Of a stretch of DNA of 64,000 bases, positions 24,506 through 36,380 are shown piece by piece. Numbering within the stretch: the stretch's first letter is position 1; each line of letters starts with the position of its first letter. The notes under the pieces are model-generated. The model was not told where the DNA came from and ran no database searches. It saw only the letters and a program-made list of their open reading frames with translations. This DNA comes from Ligustrum vulgare (lineage: Eukaryota; Streptophyta; Magnoliopsida; Lamiales; Oleaceae): assembly GCA_963555705.1 (NCBI GenBank), contig OY743190.1:19599491-19663490 (forward strand). The letters are read 5' to 3'. The translations under genes were made by a program, and so were the position numbers.

Positions 24506-25257
24506 TGCAATACACATAAACCCGTTTGTGTGTGTGTGTAAAAAGTGTGTTGTGTGTGTAAAATCGTGAGTGACCGAGCGAGTGTAGGTGTTCGGTCCAG
24601 TGTGCGTGCGTGTGTTGGGTCAGGGGTACTACCGTGGGTGACGGTGGCGGCCGGTGGTGCGCCGCTATCTGGCCGGGTGGTGTGCCGGCGAGGAACCGAG
24701 GGAGAGGGCGAAGTCGAGAGAGTGCCGAGGGAGAGAGTTCAGCGTGAGAGAGAGAGAGAGAGCGAAACAGAGAGAGTTTCGGTGAGAGAGAGAGATACCG
24801 AGACAGAGAGTGGCGTGAGAGTGAGAGGGAGCGTGGGTTAGGGACGGTTTTGAGGGTTATTACGTTAGGTTTAGTATAAATTTTGGATAATTTACAAATC
24901 AAACCCCAAACTCTCTTAATTTGGCAATTTAAGTCCCCAACCCTCAATTAAATTCAAAGTGCCCCTAACTCGACAATTTCAATTTATGCAATTTAGGCAA
25001 ATTATTACTCAATAAAAGTAGAATTTGGCAGGTAACAAATAAAATAAATTATTAGGCATAACATTGCATGTAGATAATTTATAAACTTTTAATTGACATA
25101 TTTGGCACATTGAACGAGACGGCGTCCCATTCCTCCCACTGCAAAATAATTCAAATAATTATCAACAATAATAATGTCAACAATGATTAATAGAGACATT
25201 AATAGAAAAATTACGCGAAATCCATGAAAGCCCGTAAAACGAAAAAGCGGTATTACA
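22062..25257 (-). repeat. Outer element 5' LTR
   Basis: 3,196 bp, near-identical to 3749-6937. Differences are longer TA and shorter CA runs (about 24337-24500), one extra GA, and single substitutions such as 25060-25070 (ACATTGC against AAATTGC). The hairpin array is at 22902-22999. As the 5' LTR it should carry the element's promoter; I could not fix a start site. Confidence 0.92.
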
Positions 25258-26230
25258 CTTGTATTATACAATTAAGTTACAATAGTAATTAATTAATTAG
25301 TTTCATTTGTAATTGATTACAAAATTGAAATTAAGTTACATTTGTAATTAATTACAAACTGTCTGTACGATTTTCATTGCTAGATGATTACCTGATTTTG
25401 ATAATATTTTTTACATTCTTAAAATATCTTTTAAAAGACCAGATATTTAAAAATAGGCTCCTAAAAATTTTGTATTTGTGTACTTAACCCAAAAATAAAT
25501 ATGAATTTACCTTATTGAAAATTGGACTTAAAAAATAAAATAAAAATTAAAAAAATTGGACTTGGGACATCATTAAATAAAATTTGGAATTGGACTAAGA
25601 CTAAATTTAACTTCACTTCTTTGGCTAGACGCTCACGTGTTTAAAATAAATAAATAAATGGAAAAAATTGTAGCGACATGATTTTAAAATAAAATATTTA
25701 TTTAAATAAGTCACGAAAAAAATCTCAGTCGCTACAGATTACAAATTGGTTATTCCAAATTATAGGGAAGATAATGCCAATATTTTCTTTTAAAAAAAAA
25801 AGAGATTAAGTTGCAGTTTCTAATGGTCTTGGTGATGTGTCCTACTTTTAGTTTTTAATATCCATCATCCGCGCACGTCACGTTTCGGGTTCATTAGTGA
25901 CATTCGGGGCAGGCCGTGTCATTTGCTCCCTCTTTGTTGAGATTGGCTCTAGGACTACAATGCAAATGACTTCAATGGATTAATCAAACCTCCAAACCAC
26001 GCCCTAGAGAAGAAACAAGAAACTGTTGAAAAATCTGAGTTTTGTAATCAAATGCTTGATAATGTCTCAAGAATTGGGGGTTTATTTTCTTTAATATGTG
26101 AAATATATATCGCATATTTATAGTTTTTCGTCAATACATCACGAAATTGTTTTAAACCCATATAAAAAAAAGATACAATGGTTGAAAGTCTGCACTAGCC
26201 AATGGCACGCTTCAATTATCCACCTCATTA
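25258..26230. repeat. Tandem duplication, copy 2, right part
   Basis: Continues copy 2 after the retrotransposon; the first 5 bases (CTTGT) are the right target duplication. It matches 2508-3480 with scattered differences (for example TTTGTAATTGATTAC against TTTGTTATTGATTAC) and ends at CACCTCATT. No gene is seen. Confidence 0.9.
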
Positions 26231-26239
26231 CTTAAGGGT

Positions 26240-26251
26240 CCCCCCCCCCCC
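26240..26251. repeat. Poly-C run
   Basis: Twelve consecutive C just past the duplication end. Length may be unreliable in the assembly. Confidence 0.8.
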
Positions 26252-26348
26252 TCGAATTTGTTTTTCACAATGGCTCTTTGTATCATATCTTTTCAATACT
26301 TTCCTTAAATGATTTAAACAATATTTCAACAACATTATTGGTAACAAA

Positions 26349-26390
26349 CTAGTATTTTCACCCTGCGATGCACGAGAATATGTTTGTAAT
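26349..26390 (-). mobile_element. Helitron-like 3' terminus
   Basis: On the minus strand the sequence reads CTCGTGCATCGCAGGGTGAA followed by AATACTAG and then T. Plant Helitrons typically end in a short GC-rich hairpin (CGTGCATCGCACG-like) then a few A/T bases and CTRR, with T following. The stem here is imperfect. No matching 5' TC end or coding sequence was found, so the extent is unknown. Confidence 0.5.
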
Positions 26391-26450
26391 AGTTATTTCG
26401 ATCAAAATTTATGAAATTATATTAATATTACAGTCATATCAAATGAAAAC

Positions 26451-28192
26451 GGTTAGCCCAAGAGTAAACTAACCAAGAAGGGGGTGAATTGGTTTATAAA
26501 ACCTTTTTGATAAATAATATCAAACTTAAAAATCAATAGGTATAAGTATGAGCACTTAGTGTTGCAAGTAACTTAACTATCAATGTAGTGTGTTATAAAT
26601 GTGTAAACTTAATTGATAAAGCAAGTATAGCACTTAGATATAGTGTTGCACAATATAAATTGATAGAAAAGAGTAAGTGCAATGTAAGTAAGTAAAAGAG
26701 ATAAGAGAATGCAAACGCGATTTAAGGAGGTTCAATCAACCAACGTGATCTACGTCCCCCGTAATCGAGCTCTCCGTCACGAGCAAGGCCAAATCCACTA
26801 TATTGGTAACTTACAACAAGGAGTACCAAATCCTTGAGTGACTTACAACAAGGAGCACTTATCCTTAGGTGACTTACAACAAGGAGCACCTACCCTTAAC
26901 CAACAATCGAGTTTTCACAAGGCTCTCGAAACCACAAGATATAATGAATTGAATTTACAATTGAAATAACTCTCTTGACAAATGATATACTCAAATTAAG
27001 TACCGAGAGAGTTAGGCTAACACTTCAATAGATAGCAATGAATTAAGCTCGAGTGTTAGAGAAAAAACTTTGATGTAAATGATAATGAAAAGTTCAATGC
27101 AATCAAACAAAGTTTTTCAAATAATCTCTTGTTAAAATATTGAATCAAATTAAGTACCAAGAGATGCCACACTTGAATAATTAACAATAAGTTAAGCTCA
27201 AAGTGTTTAGGCAATGGAACTTTGATGAATCAAATGATAATGAAAAATGTAACACAAATAATCAAAGTTCCTTAATTGAAATTTATCTCTTTTAAAAGAT
27301 TAAAACAAATTTAGAACAAAGAGAGACTTACACTTCAATTCCAATGTGGTGTGAAGATGTTGAAGAAGTTTAAACAATATAAAATCAAGAATATTCACAA
27401 AACTTTCTTCCAAAAACTTTGATGAATTTTGATAAAACAAAGTTGGATCACTCAAAGTACTCTAATAAAGATAGATAAATATAAATCAAGTAAGAACAAT
27501 GAATTTTTCACAAGAAAGCTTCTCTAAAATCTCTTTTTTGTTCAAAATGAATGCAAGAGAGAAGACTATTTATAGAGCAAATTTTGCACATACTGTCTTT
27601 TGCGATCGACCTATCCTGCCATGCGGTCGACCTCAATATAACCGTTGCGAGAAAATAGCCGTTAGAGTTCAAAAATAGGCAGTGCGGTCGACCTGCAGAA
27701 ATTTGCGGTCGACCTGAAAGTGTCATGCGGCCGACCTCATAAATTTGCGGTCGACCTGGAAAATCAGGATTTCAAAATTTTGATTTTTCAAGGTTTTCTG
27801 ATCAAAGTTGATTTTGAAAAAGATATTTTAATGTCTTTAAAAATGTTACTTGAGCTTTATGAAGTGCATTGCCAACTATTGATACATTAACCTTACATAA
27901 GATTGAAAAGCAATTTGTAAATGGTCAATTCTTTGTAGGCTTCATTGCTTGGTCTTCATGCTTTCCGACTTGAAATTTGATCTTGAATATTTTCGGTTCT
28001 TTCTTGATCTTCTTTGCATCTCATGTGCTTGATCACATAGTTTTGATTTATATCTTTGATAGACGATTTGAACATTGAATGCTTTGAATATTTATCATTA
28101 TATGAAACATTTGAAGCACACTTGTTAGTAACACAATATATTCTTGTTTGTTATGATCAAAACAATAAGGTCAAGTTGATCATAGGTCAACA
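26451..28192 (-). mobile_element. Probable solo LTR (copia-like, Sirevirus style)
   Basis: On the minus strand it begins TGTTGACCTATG. It is flanked by the 5-bp duplication AAAAC (26446-26450 and 28193-28197). The other end is GGGCTAACC rather than the canonical CA. A TATA box, CTATAAATAG, lies at 27566-27575 on the minus strand. Inside are repeats of GCGGTCGACC (27600-27760), a triplicated CAAGGAGCACC-type unit (26815-26900) and three ~125-bp imperfect repeats (about 26990-27350). No gag or pol sequence is present, so it is a solo LTR or LTR-only fragment. Family assignment rests only on the terminal sequence style. Confidence 0.6.
27566..27575 (-). promoter_or_regulatory. TATA box of the solo LTR
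   Basis: CTATAAATAG on the minus strand, inside the LTR and oriented like the TGTTGACC start. Downstream sequence is CT-rich, as expected near an LTR start site. Confidence 0.5.
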
Positions 28193-28197
28193 AAAAC

Positions 28198-28765
28198 ATA
28201 GTACAATAAAATATTAATACAAAATATTATTGAATTCAAAACTTTAAAAAAGACAAAACTATATCAAAATAGAAAATGCAACATGTACAAAACTAATCAA
28301 AATTAGGAAATCTTGATATTTATAGGATTTTTCTTTTTCTTTTTAAATTTTTTTTTTCTACTTTATTTTTATTTTTTATTTATTTTTTTGTTGAACTTTC
28401 TTGTACTAGATAATTTATTTTTATCTTATTTCTTTATATGTTAAAATATTTTGAAATAAAATATAATATAATAAATAAAATTAACAACTATAAATTTATA
28501 TTTATTTTGAATTGGTAATTTTGAAATTAAAGAATATTGTTGTTATATATTTTTTTTTGTATATTTAATTTTATCTCTAAATGAGTAAATGTTGCTTTAT
28601 TTGTAAAATGATTTTTTTTTTTTTTAAAGAAAACTTTGTGATCTTTGAAATAATTATTCATTTTTTAATTAAAATCATTTCGACTCGATCCGACCTTCTA
28701 ATCCTTGACCGTAGGTTTTTTTCGGGTCGAATCGATTTCAGGTTTTCCAAATGCTGGTATTATAT
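28198..28765. other. AT-rich intergenic sequence
   Basis: No gene or element boundary recognised; long T runs (28340-28390, 28545-28625). Confidence 0.4.
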
Positions 28766-29147
28766 AACTTAAATGATATAATTTAAAATGAATGAGATAT
28801 TAAGGAAAAGTAAAAAAATATAAAATAAACTTTTACATTTGATCTTTGAAATGTTTTTACGGACAAAATGTTTATAATTGGCTCTTACTTGTTATCTTGT
28901 ATTAAACTTATCATTGAGATCTTCAATTTGACACCAATATTACATATTTCTCGAATTCAAAATAATATAATAATTATCAAAAGAATAATAATTATTACTA
29001 AAAAGTAGTTTATAGATAGTATTATAGAACTTAAATGATATAATTTAAAATGAATGAGATATTAAGAAAAAGTAAAAATTACAAAATAAAAAATTTTACA
29101 TTTGATCTTTGAGATGATTTATATACAATATATTTTCAGTTTGCTCT
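28766..29147. repeat. AT-rich tandem repeat, units 1 and 2a
   Basis: Unit 1 (28766-29037) and the start of unit 2 (29038-29147) share the opening AACTTAAATGATATAATT and an ordered set of motifs. Unit 2 is cut by the solo LTR at 29148 and resumes at 33762. Confidence 0.8.
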
Positions 29148-30367
29148 TGTAGCGACCGAGAATTTTTTTTTTCATGACTTATTTATAAATATTAATTATT
29201 TTTAAAAAAACGTGTCGCTACGACTCTGCCAATTTATTTTAAAAACGTGATCGTCTAGCCAATGAAGTAAAATTAAATTATTTCAAATTTATCTTATTTC
29301 AACTTTCAAATTTTATTTATCCCATTTTCATTATTTATCTTTAAAGTTCAATTTCAATTTTAAGAAGTTTCCAAATGTATCTCTAATGATAAATTTTAGT
29401 CCAAACTTTAAATATTTGAGTCCAAAATATTTTATCCCCAATTTAAATTCATTCTCAAATTTTTATTTTTAAAATACCCAATTCACATTCATTTTAATTT
29501 GAATCCCAAAATTTCCTCACCAACTTCCATTTTTCATATTCAGCACATTTTTCCCTTCCCCGTGATCACTTTTCAATCCCTCTCAATCAACCTCAATTCC
29601 CTTTTTGCAAATACACCACAATTCTGCACGTTTTGTTTACCTCCTTCCCAGAAATTCGTTGTTCCAAGTCTCAAGCTCTGTCAATTCTTATTTCCCAAAT
29701 TTTCCCCCTGACCCGCCATCTGCACCAGTTTAATCCTCCTTCAGCTCCCTCAATCAACTGTTATATTCTTGTCAATACCTGTAATCTTTCTCAAATCAAA
29801 TTCTGTCATAATTTACCAAAAATTTCCACTCTACCAGCAGTATATATACCTCACTTCACTCACATAACCACACAGAAAAATCTCAGCAAACTCCAATCGC
29901 ACGGTGAGTATCTTCACCGCCAACCCGAGCCCCCATCATCTGTATTTCAATCACTAACACGCCTGCACCCGCCACCTCCATCTCCACCACCGAACCGCCA
30001 TTTTGAGTCCACTGCTCAACCCCAAATTCGTATCATCAACACCACCATCACAACCGAACCACACACATTGCGTCTCAACCAGTTAACAACCAAAGTCACT
30101 GCCTCTCGCATTACCGATCAAAAGCCACCAACCGAGCCTAATTTTCACAACCACCGCACCCCCGCCTATCACCCACGGCCACCCACCAGCCAACACCTAC
30201 TACCCAATCGCCCATGTCCACCGCCATCAATTGAAACTCAGTCACTGAACGACCACCACACCACCCGCAACCAGTCATCACCACTTGAACCGCAACCACC
30301 ACTCGACATCATCAAACCCACCTACTGCGCGCCTTCAATCCAAGCCATTTTCTACCCAAATCAAACC

Positions 30368-31331
30368 TGTAACGCCCTGGATTCCGTGGAGCCCGGGACG
30401 CCACTTCGTCCTTTAAAATTTACTTTATTGCGGAAAATAAATTTAATTCAAAACGTCACATTCATTATTTGAAACATTAGCGGAAACTTAATTAATTTAA
30501 ATATAGAACAATACATAAAACTTAGGTCTCAATTGTTTAAATAAAATTAACGATAAATAATCCAATCAGTAATATTCATAAAATTGACTAAAAATTTGCA
30601 TCATTTGTTAAATTTGCCATCGCTGTCATTTCATTCGCCGCCTTCTCCGAGATCTGCAAAAACTGTTAAAATAATGGAATGAGCATTTCGAAAAATACTC
30701 AGTAGACTCACCCCCACTAATTGATTTATATTATAATTGCATGTGTTATGTGGATTTGTGTGATTTTATGCTTAATTGCATGAGAAAAGAATATCTCTGT
30801 TGAGATAAAGAAAAGAATATCTCTTTTGAGATAAATAATTTATGTTATGACGGGCATAACTTATCTGCTAGCATGATACAAGAAAAGAATGGTTCATTTG
30901 CGTTCACTATGTGATGCCTATGAATAAGAAAAGAATGTCACTACATTATTTGCATAATTACTTGTCCAATTATCTTGTAGATTAATTATTGGCGATGAGT
31001 CTACTGAGTATTTCATTTTGAAATGCTTAACCCGTCATTTTAAACAATTTTGCAGATTTTGGAGACGGTGGCGAGTGATGGGCAATGACGGCAAATTACA
31101 AATTGATATTTTTTTAAAAGTCGTGATCTTTGAAATAATTATTTCATTTTATCAAGAACTTTCATTTTTTTTTTTATAAATTTGTATGAATTTACTTATT
31201 CCATCTGAATTATCGCTAAAATTTTATTCAATAAATGCGATATTTAATAATTAGTCATTTTTCGCAACAAAGTTTATTCAAGAATTTAGAAAAGTGACGT
31301 TCCCGCACTCCTCGGAACTTGGGGCGTCACA
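30368..31331. repeat. Large inverted repeat made from two LTR 3' ends
   Basis: Two arms of about 320-350 bp face each other (30368-30720 and 30985-31331), ending TGTAACGCCC and GGGGCGTCACA. Both match the 3' tail of the surrounding LTR family. The left arm is closer to 33440-33761 than the right arm is. No direct duplication flanks this piece alone. Confidence 0.6.
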
Positions 31332-32475
31332 GTGTGATAAATTTAATCCTACCATCAATCCCATAAGATTCCCAAACTTGGCATCATAATTTTTTCTATA
31401 AATTATACACCTATTTCTAATTCATTTCCACCTAATTGTCCACTATCCTATTCTATAATACCTAATCAATGCATATATTTCTCTTCTTCCCCATCACAAC
31501 TCACGTCCCCCACATTTGCTCATTTCCTTCTTTATTACTCTTTCCGCCTCACTATACCATCACCAAAACATCTTTAACATGGACACACAAAAAAAACACC
31601 ATCATTATCATCATCAACTCCACCTCATTTCCAACCCATACTCCATCACTTTCATCCTCACACTTCCACCTAACACAATCTCACCAAATTCCCATCACCT
31701 ATATCATCATCATCACCCAACCGAGACTACAACCAACCTACACCATCTCCATCAATCCAATTCAATCCACCATTTCACCACTTCATCATTTCATCATCCT
31801 CAGCACCTACACCTTTATAGCCGAAAGCCATAGCCTCCACTATATCATTTTCACCCAATCAGCCTGACCAAGAACATCACCATCCCCACACATCCTCTGC
31901 TTGAACTTCATTCATAAACCAACAACTACCCCATTGGTAACATCCAACTTCACTGGCTCCTTCCTAATCCACCACAATATGGCCAACCACCATCAACATT
32001 GTCAAAGCTGACCCAAGAACCAAATTTTGAATCCATGAAAACATTGCTTTCAGTCCACCAGCAGCTACCAATTCACCAATCATCACCAAAACGACAAATT
32101 CTGATATCCTGCAACCACCATCACCAAACAAAGTTCCAACAAATCAATCTGCAACCAAGGACAAATCAAACCATTATCATCAATGTCAATACCACCAGTT
32201 CACTGCCAAGCCGGCCAACCTCACCACTGCATTCCACCATAAACACCATCATCAACCCTACCACCTTAAAATAATTTCGTCCTCGAAATTTAAAATTTTC
32301 TTGATCTAAAATACTTGGGTACTTCAAAATTTCTTCTTTCTTAAAATCTTAAAAAAATTAATATGACTAGACGAGAGCGCTGGTGTTGAAAATAATGACT
32401 ATTAAGATTGGAGAGTCGTAGCGACAAGTTTGGTAAAACATGTCTTTTAAGTTTGAAAATTTCTCGATCGCTACA
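30368..32475 (-). mobile_element. Nested LTR-type insertion inside the solo LTR
   Basis: On the minus strand it begins TGTAGCGATCGAGAA and ends GGGCGTTACA, the same termini as its host but inverted, with the 5-bp duplication AAACC at 30363-30367 and 32476-32480. The first ~135 bp (32340-32475) is an inverted match to 29148-29280, and 30368-30720 is an inverted match to 33440-33761. At 32268-32345 the minus strand carries AAATTTCGAGGACGAAATT, the usual junction of gypsy pol end and polypurine tract, so it is a rearranged element rather than a clean LTR. Confidence 0.7.
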
Positions 32476-33761
32476 AAACCCAAAATTCAAGAATAAACAT
32501 AACCTATACACCTACCTCAATCATCACACGGATTTTTTCCGGCGGAGCCCCCAAATCGCGACCTTCTAACCGTGATTTGGCCCTGTTTTTGCACCCAAAC
32601 CGCACCCCAAAAGGCCATACACTTCCTCCTCTTCACACGCCCATTACCGCCACCACGAGACGGCGGTTCCAACGCCGATTTCTCTCCGGCGACGCGGAAC
32701 AGAGAGGGAAGGGCGGAGCCCCTCCCTTTTCGCCTCTCTCGGTTCTCTTCTCTCTCTCAATACTGATTTTGAGAGAGAGAAATGAGAAATTATATTGTAT
32801 TTTAGTTTTTTTTTGGAAATTGTCATGTTGACCCAAGATCTTTGAAAGCTTTTAAATTCAGTCCCTTCTTTTTAAAATATTTTCAACTCAGTTGCAAATG
32901 TCTCTATACTTAACAAATCAGCCCCTTATTTTCGAAAATACTATTTCAGTCCCTAATTTCTTAAGTTTCAAATTCTCCAAAATTGTAATTTAATCCCCCA
33001 AACTTAATTTTGTCACTTTAATAATTCAAAATACTAAATTCATTTAATTTTCTTTTGGCTAGGCAATACATTTGGTGATTTAGAAGATTGACGTGACTTT
33101 CCAGCTTTATTTTTCAAACGCGTGATTTAAGGTAGACTCGCCTCCATTAATTAGTTTAAATTATAATTTACATACCTTATGTGAAATTACGTTATTTATA
33201 TGCTTTGATGCATAAGATGAGACAAGAATATCTCTTATGAGATAAGAATGAGAAATGATGTTATGCATAACTTACATGTTTTAAATGCATGAGACGAGAC
33301 TACTCACACCCTATGATTTTTAAAGAGCCTTTGATTTTATTAAAAGAGCCCATGATGATGTCACTGTATGATTGCATAAATACGTGTTAAATTATTCTGT
33401 AAATCAATTATTGACGATGAGTCTACTGAGTATTTATTTCGAAATGCTCATTCCAATTTTAACAGCTTTTACAGATCTCGGAAATGGCGGCGAATGAATG
33501 GGCAGCGTTGGCAAAATTAAATAGATGATGATGTTATTAGACAATTTTATGAATGTTATTCGTTAAATTATTTATCGTTAATTTCATTTAAATAAATGAG
33601 ACACAAGTTTTATGAATTGTTCTATAATTAAATTAATCAAATTTTCGCTGAAGGTTTCGAATAATGAATGTGACGTTTTGAATTAAATTTATTTTCCGCA
33701 ATAAAGTAAATTTTAAAGGACGAAGTGGCGTCCCGGGTTTCACGAAATTCGGGGCGTTACA

Positions 33762-34170
33762 GCTCTCACTTATTATCTTGTATTAAGTTTCTCGTTGAGA
33801 TCTTCGATTTGATACTTATAATACATATTTTTTTGACTTTAAAATAATACAATAATTATCAAAAGAATAATAATTAATACAAAAAATAGTTTATAGATAG
33901 TATTATAGAACTTAAATGATATAATTAAAATGAATGAGTTATTGAAGAAAAGTAAAAAATATAACACTTTTTCAATTGATTTTTGAGACACTTTTACGGA
34001 TAATATGTTTACAGTTTACTCTTACTATTTAGTTTGAAATAAACTTCTCTTTGAGATCTTTGATTTGACATCCATATTACATAATTTCTGACTTCAATAT
34101 AATATAATAATTATAAAAAAATAATAACTATTAAAAAAATAGTTTATTAAATTAAAATAAATTAAAATAG
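33762..34170. repeat. AT-rich tandem repeat, units 2b and 3
   Basis: Completes unit 2 (33767-33908) and contains unit 3 (from 33909), homologous to 28766-29037 with more divergence. Unit length is about 250-270 bp; function unknown. Confidence 0.75.
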
Positions 34171-34826
34171 TGATGACATTAATAGTATATCATGAATTTT
34201 AATGTCATTAATGACACATGTACCATAATAATTGTTAAGATATTTATTATTATTATTATTGCATAAATTTTTAGATTTAAAATTCATTTTAGGCGGGGAA
34301 CTATGTTCGTATTATTTTTGGCATGAACTCTGTTATTATTTATAGATATATTTCTAGATTTAAAATATATTGTTTATATTATAATCATTGCGTAAAACAA
34401 CATTGTAAAGTGACTCTTGGAGTGTTGGTTAGCTGGTGTAAGCGAAATTCGTAGATGTAATATCCGCATTTTATTAAGTGAAATTTTGTGATCGTTCCTT
34501 TCCTGAACTTTGACTTTGATAATTGTGGTAACGTGTATTATTCTTGTATCGCTTTTTTGTCGTTATTTGAACATCTTTATAACTGCTTCAGCTATTGTTA
34601 CGATCACCATTTGTTGTAGAAGAATACTGTACTCGAGGTTAGAAGGGGTGTGTATAATATATAAATCACTTTGAGTATATGTTCATTTCAGTTATATTTG
34701 AAGTCTTGTGCAATTTTTGAGTTTTGACAAACTGACTTGGTAAAGTAATTTCAGTTTCTATGTGTAACCTACTATCTATAGATTTTGGTGACAAGTTCAT
34801 TTCATGTTTTCTGACTGACTACCACA
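34171..34826. other. No feature recognised
   Basis: Intergenic or intronic-looking AT/T-rich sequence upstream of the hAT insertion. No SUMO upstream exon was found here despite the SUMO last-exon remnant at 36836. Confidence 0.4.
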
Positions 34827-34834
34827 GTTTTTGG

Positions 34835-35476
34835 CAGTGACGGATTCAGTTGAGAAGTTCAACTAGAGCGTTGACTGTTGATCCCGTCGGTCGTTGACCG
34901 GTGAACGTTAAAAATTGCAGTAGGGAGATTGTGAATATTATTTAATGAAATAATATTTAAAAATGAATAGGTATAGAAATAAAATAAAAAATTGTAATGA
35001 AATATATGAACATATAATTCAATACAAGCCAAAATAGATGCAAAATATATGACACTGCCATAGAACTAGAACCACAAGGTTGAGATTTTCGTTTAGATTG
35101 AAAAAAAGTTTCATAATCTATAAATCAATGATCACAAATCAAATCAAATATTTATCAAATCTCAATTCAAAACCTATAAATCAATAATCACAATTCACAA
35201 ATCAAATCATTTCATCCCAATAATCACAATTCACAAATCTAGACACATTGAAAAAATTTAAATGTAACATTTATGCATAATTCCCAAATCAATTATAACG
35301 AATCAAGATTTAGCCTCATTACCTGATAATCGAAATGAGAAATCATAAATGGATCAAAAATGGGGGAATGACAATAGGCAATGGACAGCCAAGTAATCTA
35401 ACAAAAAAATTGAGAAATCAAACATCAATATTACTGATTAAAATGTTTAAAACATTGACATTCACATTACAAAATC

Positions 35477-35538
<62 letters not shown>

Positions 35539-35938
35539 ACTGTCAAGAGACATTCAGACTTCAGATTCAGTCCAGTGAGTTACCCGTTACCGTCGGACTA
35601 GTCTGAGCCTCCAGGCACAGTGGCGAGCGACGACGACGGAAAGTAGCAAACGGCTGCCCTGGAGCGACGACAGTGGTGGCGAACTCAAGTCTCGAGGGGC
35701 TGACCGCTGTCGCCGCTAAGAGTGAGGATCGGGGATTAGGGATTTCAGATTTGACTTGGGTTGATCTTGCAAATTGGATCAAATTTTATGCTGAATCTGC
35801 GTTTGTTCTTCTGGTTCTGGGATTGGGACAAAAAAAAAAAAAAAAACCACTGCATAGTGCCACAGCTGGCGCTCGACGATCTATCGACGGTCAGGTAGCA
35901 CGGCTGCGCTACTTCCCCTAGAGGTGGATCCGCCACTG
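34835..35938. mobile_element. Non-autonomous hAT-type DNA transposon
   Basis: Terminal inverted repeats are CAGTGACGGATTCAG and CAGTGGCGGATCCAC (12 of 15 alike), ending CAGTG...CACTG. They are flanked by an 8-bp duplication with one mismatch (GTTTTTGG at 34827-34834, GTTTTTGA at 35939-35946). The 1,104-bp interior has no transposase. It contains a 47-bp TA microsatellite (about 35488-35534) and a GC-rich segment (35570-35920) of unknown origin that might be captured genomic DNA. Short frames in that segment (both strands) are not recognisable. Confidence 0.8.
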
Positions 35939-36051
35939 GTTTTTGATGATAGACATACACATTGGATGTTATTAAAACTGAATTGTTCATTTTTGCTGTT
36001 ACGCAGTGGTTGGACAATATTTAGATTTTTTCTGTGTAAATGCTCCACTTA

Positions 36052-36226
36052 GTCCTTGTTTGAGTCCCATTATTTCAATTTATAATTTGAGTTTTGAAAA
36101 TTTAATGGTTAAAAAGTGGTTTGAAAAGTAAAAAATTGTGGGCTTGACTTTTTTGGATGATTGAGATTGATTACTGTAGAAAAAAGTTGTATTTTTAATA
36201 AGAAATAATAGGGCTCAAACAAGGGC
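36052..36226. mobile_element. Harbinger/Tourist-like MITE
   Basis: A 175-bp element with inverted ends GTCCTTGTTTGAGTCCCATT and GCCCTTGTTTGAGCCCTATT, flanked by the 3-bp duplication TTA (36049-36051, 36227-36229). It has no coding capacity. Confidence 0.8.
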
Positions 36227-36308
36227 TTAATGAAACTTCTATTTTCAGATTTCACACTCTTTTATTTTTGAAGATGAAAATTGACTCTCCCGTACAGGGT
36301 AGGTAAGA

Positions 36309-36368
<60 letters not shown>

Positions 36369-36380
36369 TTTTTTTTTTTT
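36309..36380. repeat. ATT microsatellite and T run
   Basis: About 20 uninterrupted ATT units, followed by a T run to 36380. Confidence 0.9.

Larger units (their letters stand above)
3749..25257 (-). mobile_element. Outer Ty3/gypsy chromovirus-like LTR element (Tekay-like), internally rearranged
   Basis: The element begins TGTAACACCCC and ends GCGGTATTACA, and is flanked by the 5-bp duplication CTTGT (3744-3748 and 25258-25262). LTRs are 3749-6937 and 22062-25257. Coding orientation is minus, so the right LTR is the 5' LTR. A tRNA-iMet primer site sits at 22046-22057 and a polypurine tract at 6938-6951. Its own interior is only about 3.2 kb on the left (6938-10161) and 0.33 kb on the right (21729-22061), with remnants of integrase/chromodomain and reverse transcriptase. 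The rest is a nested relative at 10162-21728. The LTR copies differ mostly in microsatellite length and a few substitutions, so insertion was recent even though the pol remnant is badly decayed. Confidence 0.92.
29148..33761 (+). mobile_element. Solo LTR of a gypsy-like element, with a nested inverted LTR
   Basis: It begins TGTAGCGACCGAG and ends GGGGCGTTACA, with the 5-bp duplication GCTCT at 29143-29147 and 33762-33766. Removing the nested insertion (30368-32475) leaves about 2.5 kb. The order of landmarks mirrors the outer element's LTR: a CCGGCG/GAGAGAG-rich block (32540-32780), a TTCAGTCCC stretch (32860), a GAATGAGC...CTCAGTAGACTCA segment near the 3' end (inverse at 33415-33455), and the GGGGYGTTACA terminus. 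No interior coding region is present, so this is a solo LTR left by recombination. Frames in the C-rich stretches (29633-30472, 31469-31867) are low-complexity and probably meaningless. Confidence 0.75.

Noticed and set aside
24444..24947. 167-residue minus-strand frame
   Set aside because: Low-complexity Ser/Leu/Val composition over GA and CA repeats inside the 5' LTR.
29633..30472. 279-residue proline/threonine-rich frame
   Set aside because: C-rich low-complexity sequence in a solo LTR, and the frame runs across the nested insertion's boundary.
31469..31867. His/Thr/Pro-rich frames
   Set aside because: CACCATCA-type low complexity; no family match visible.
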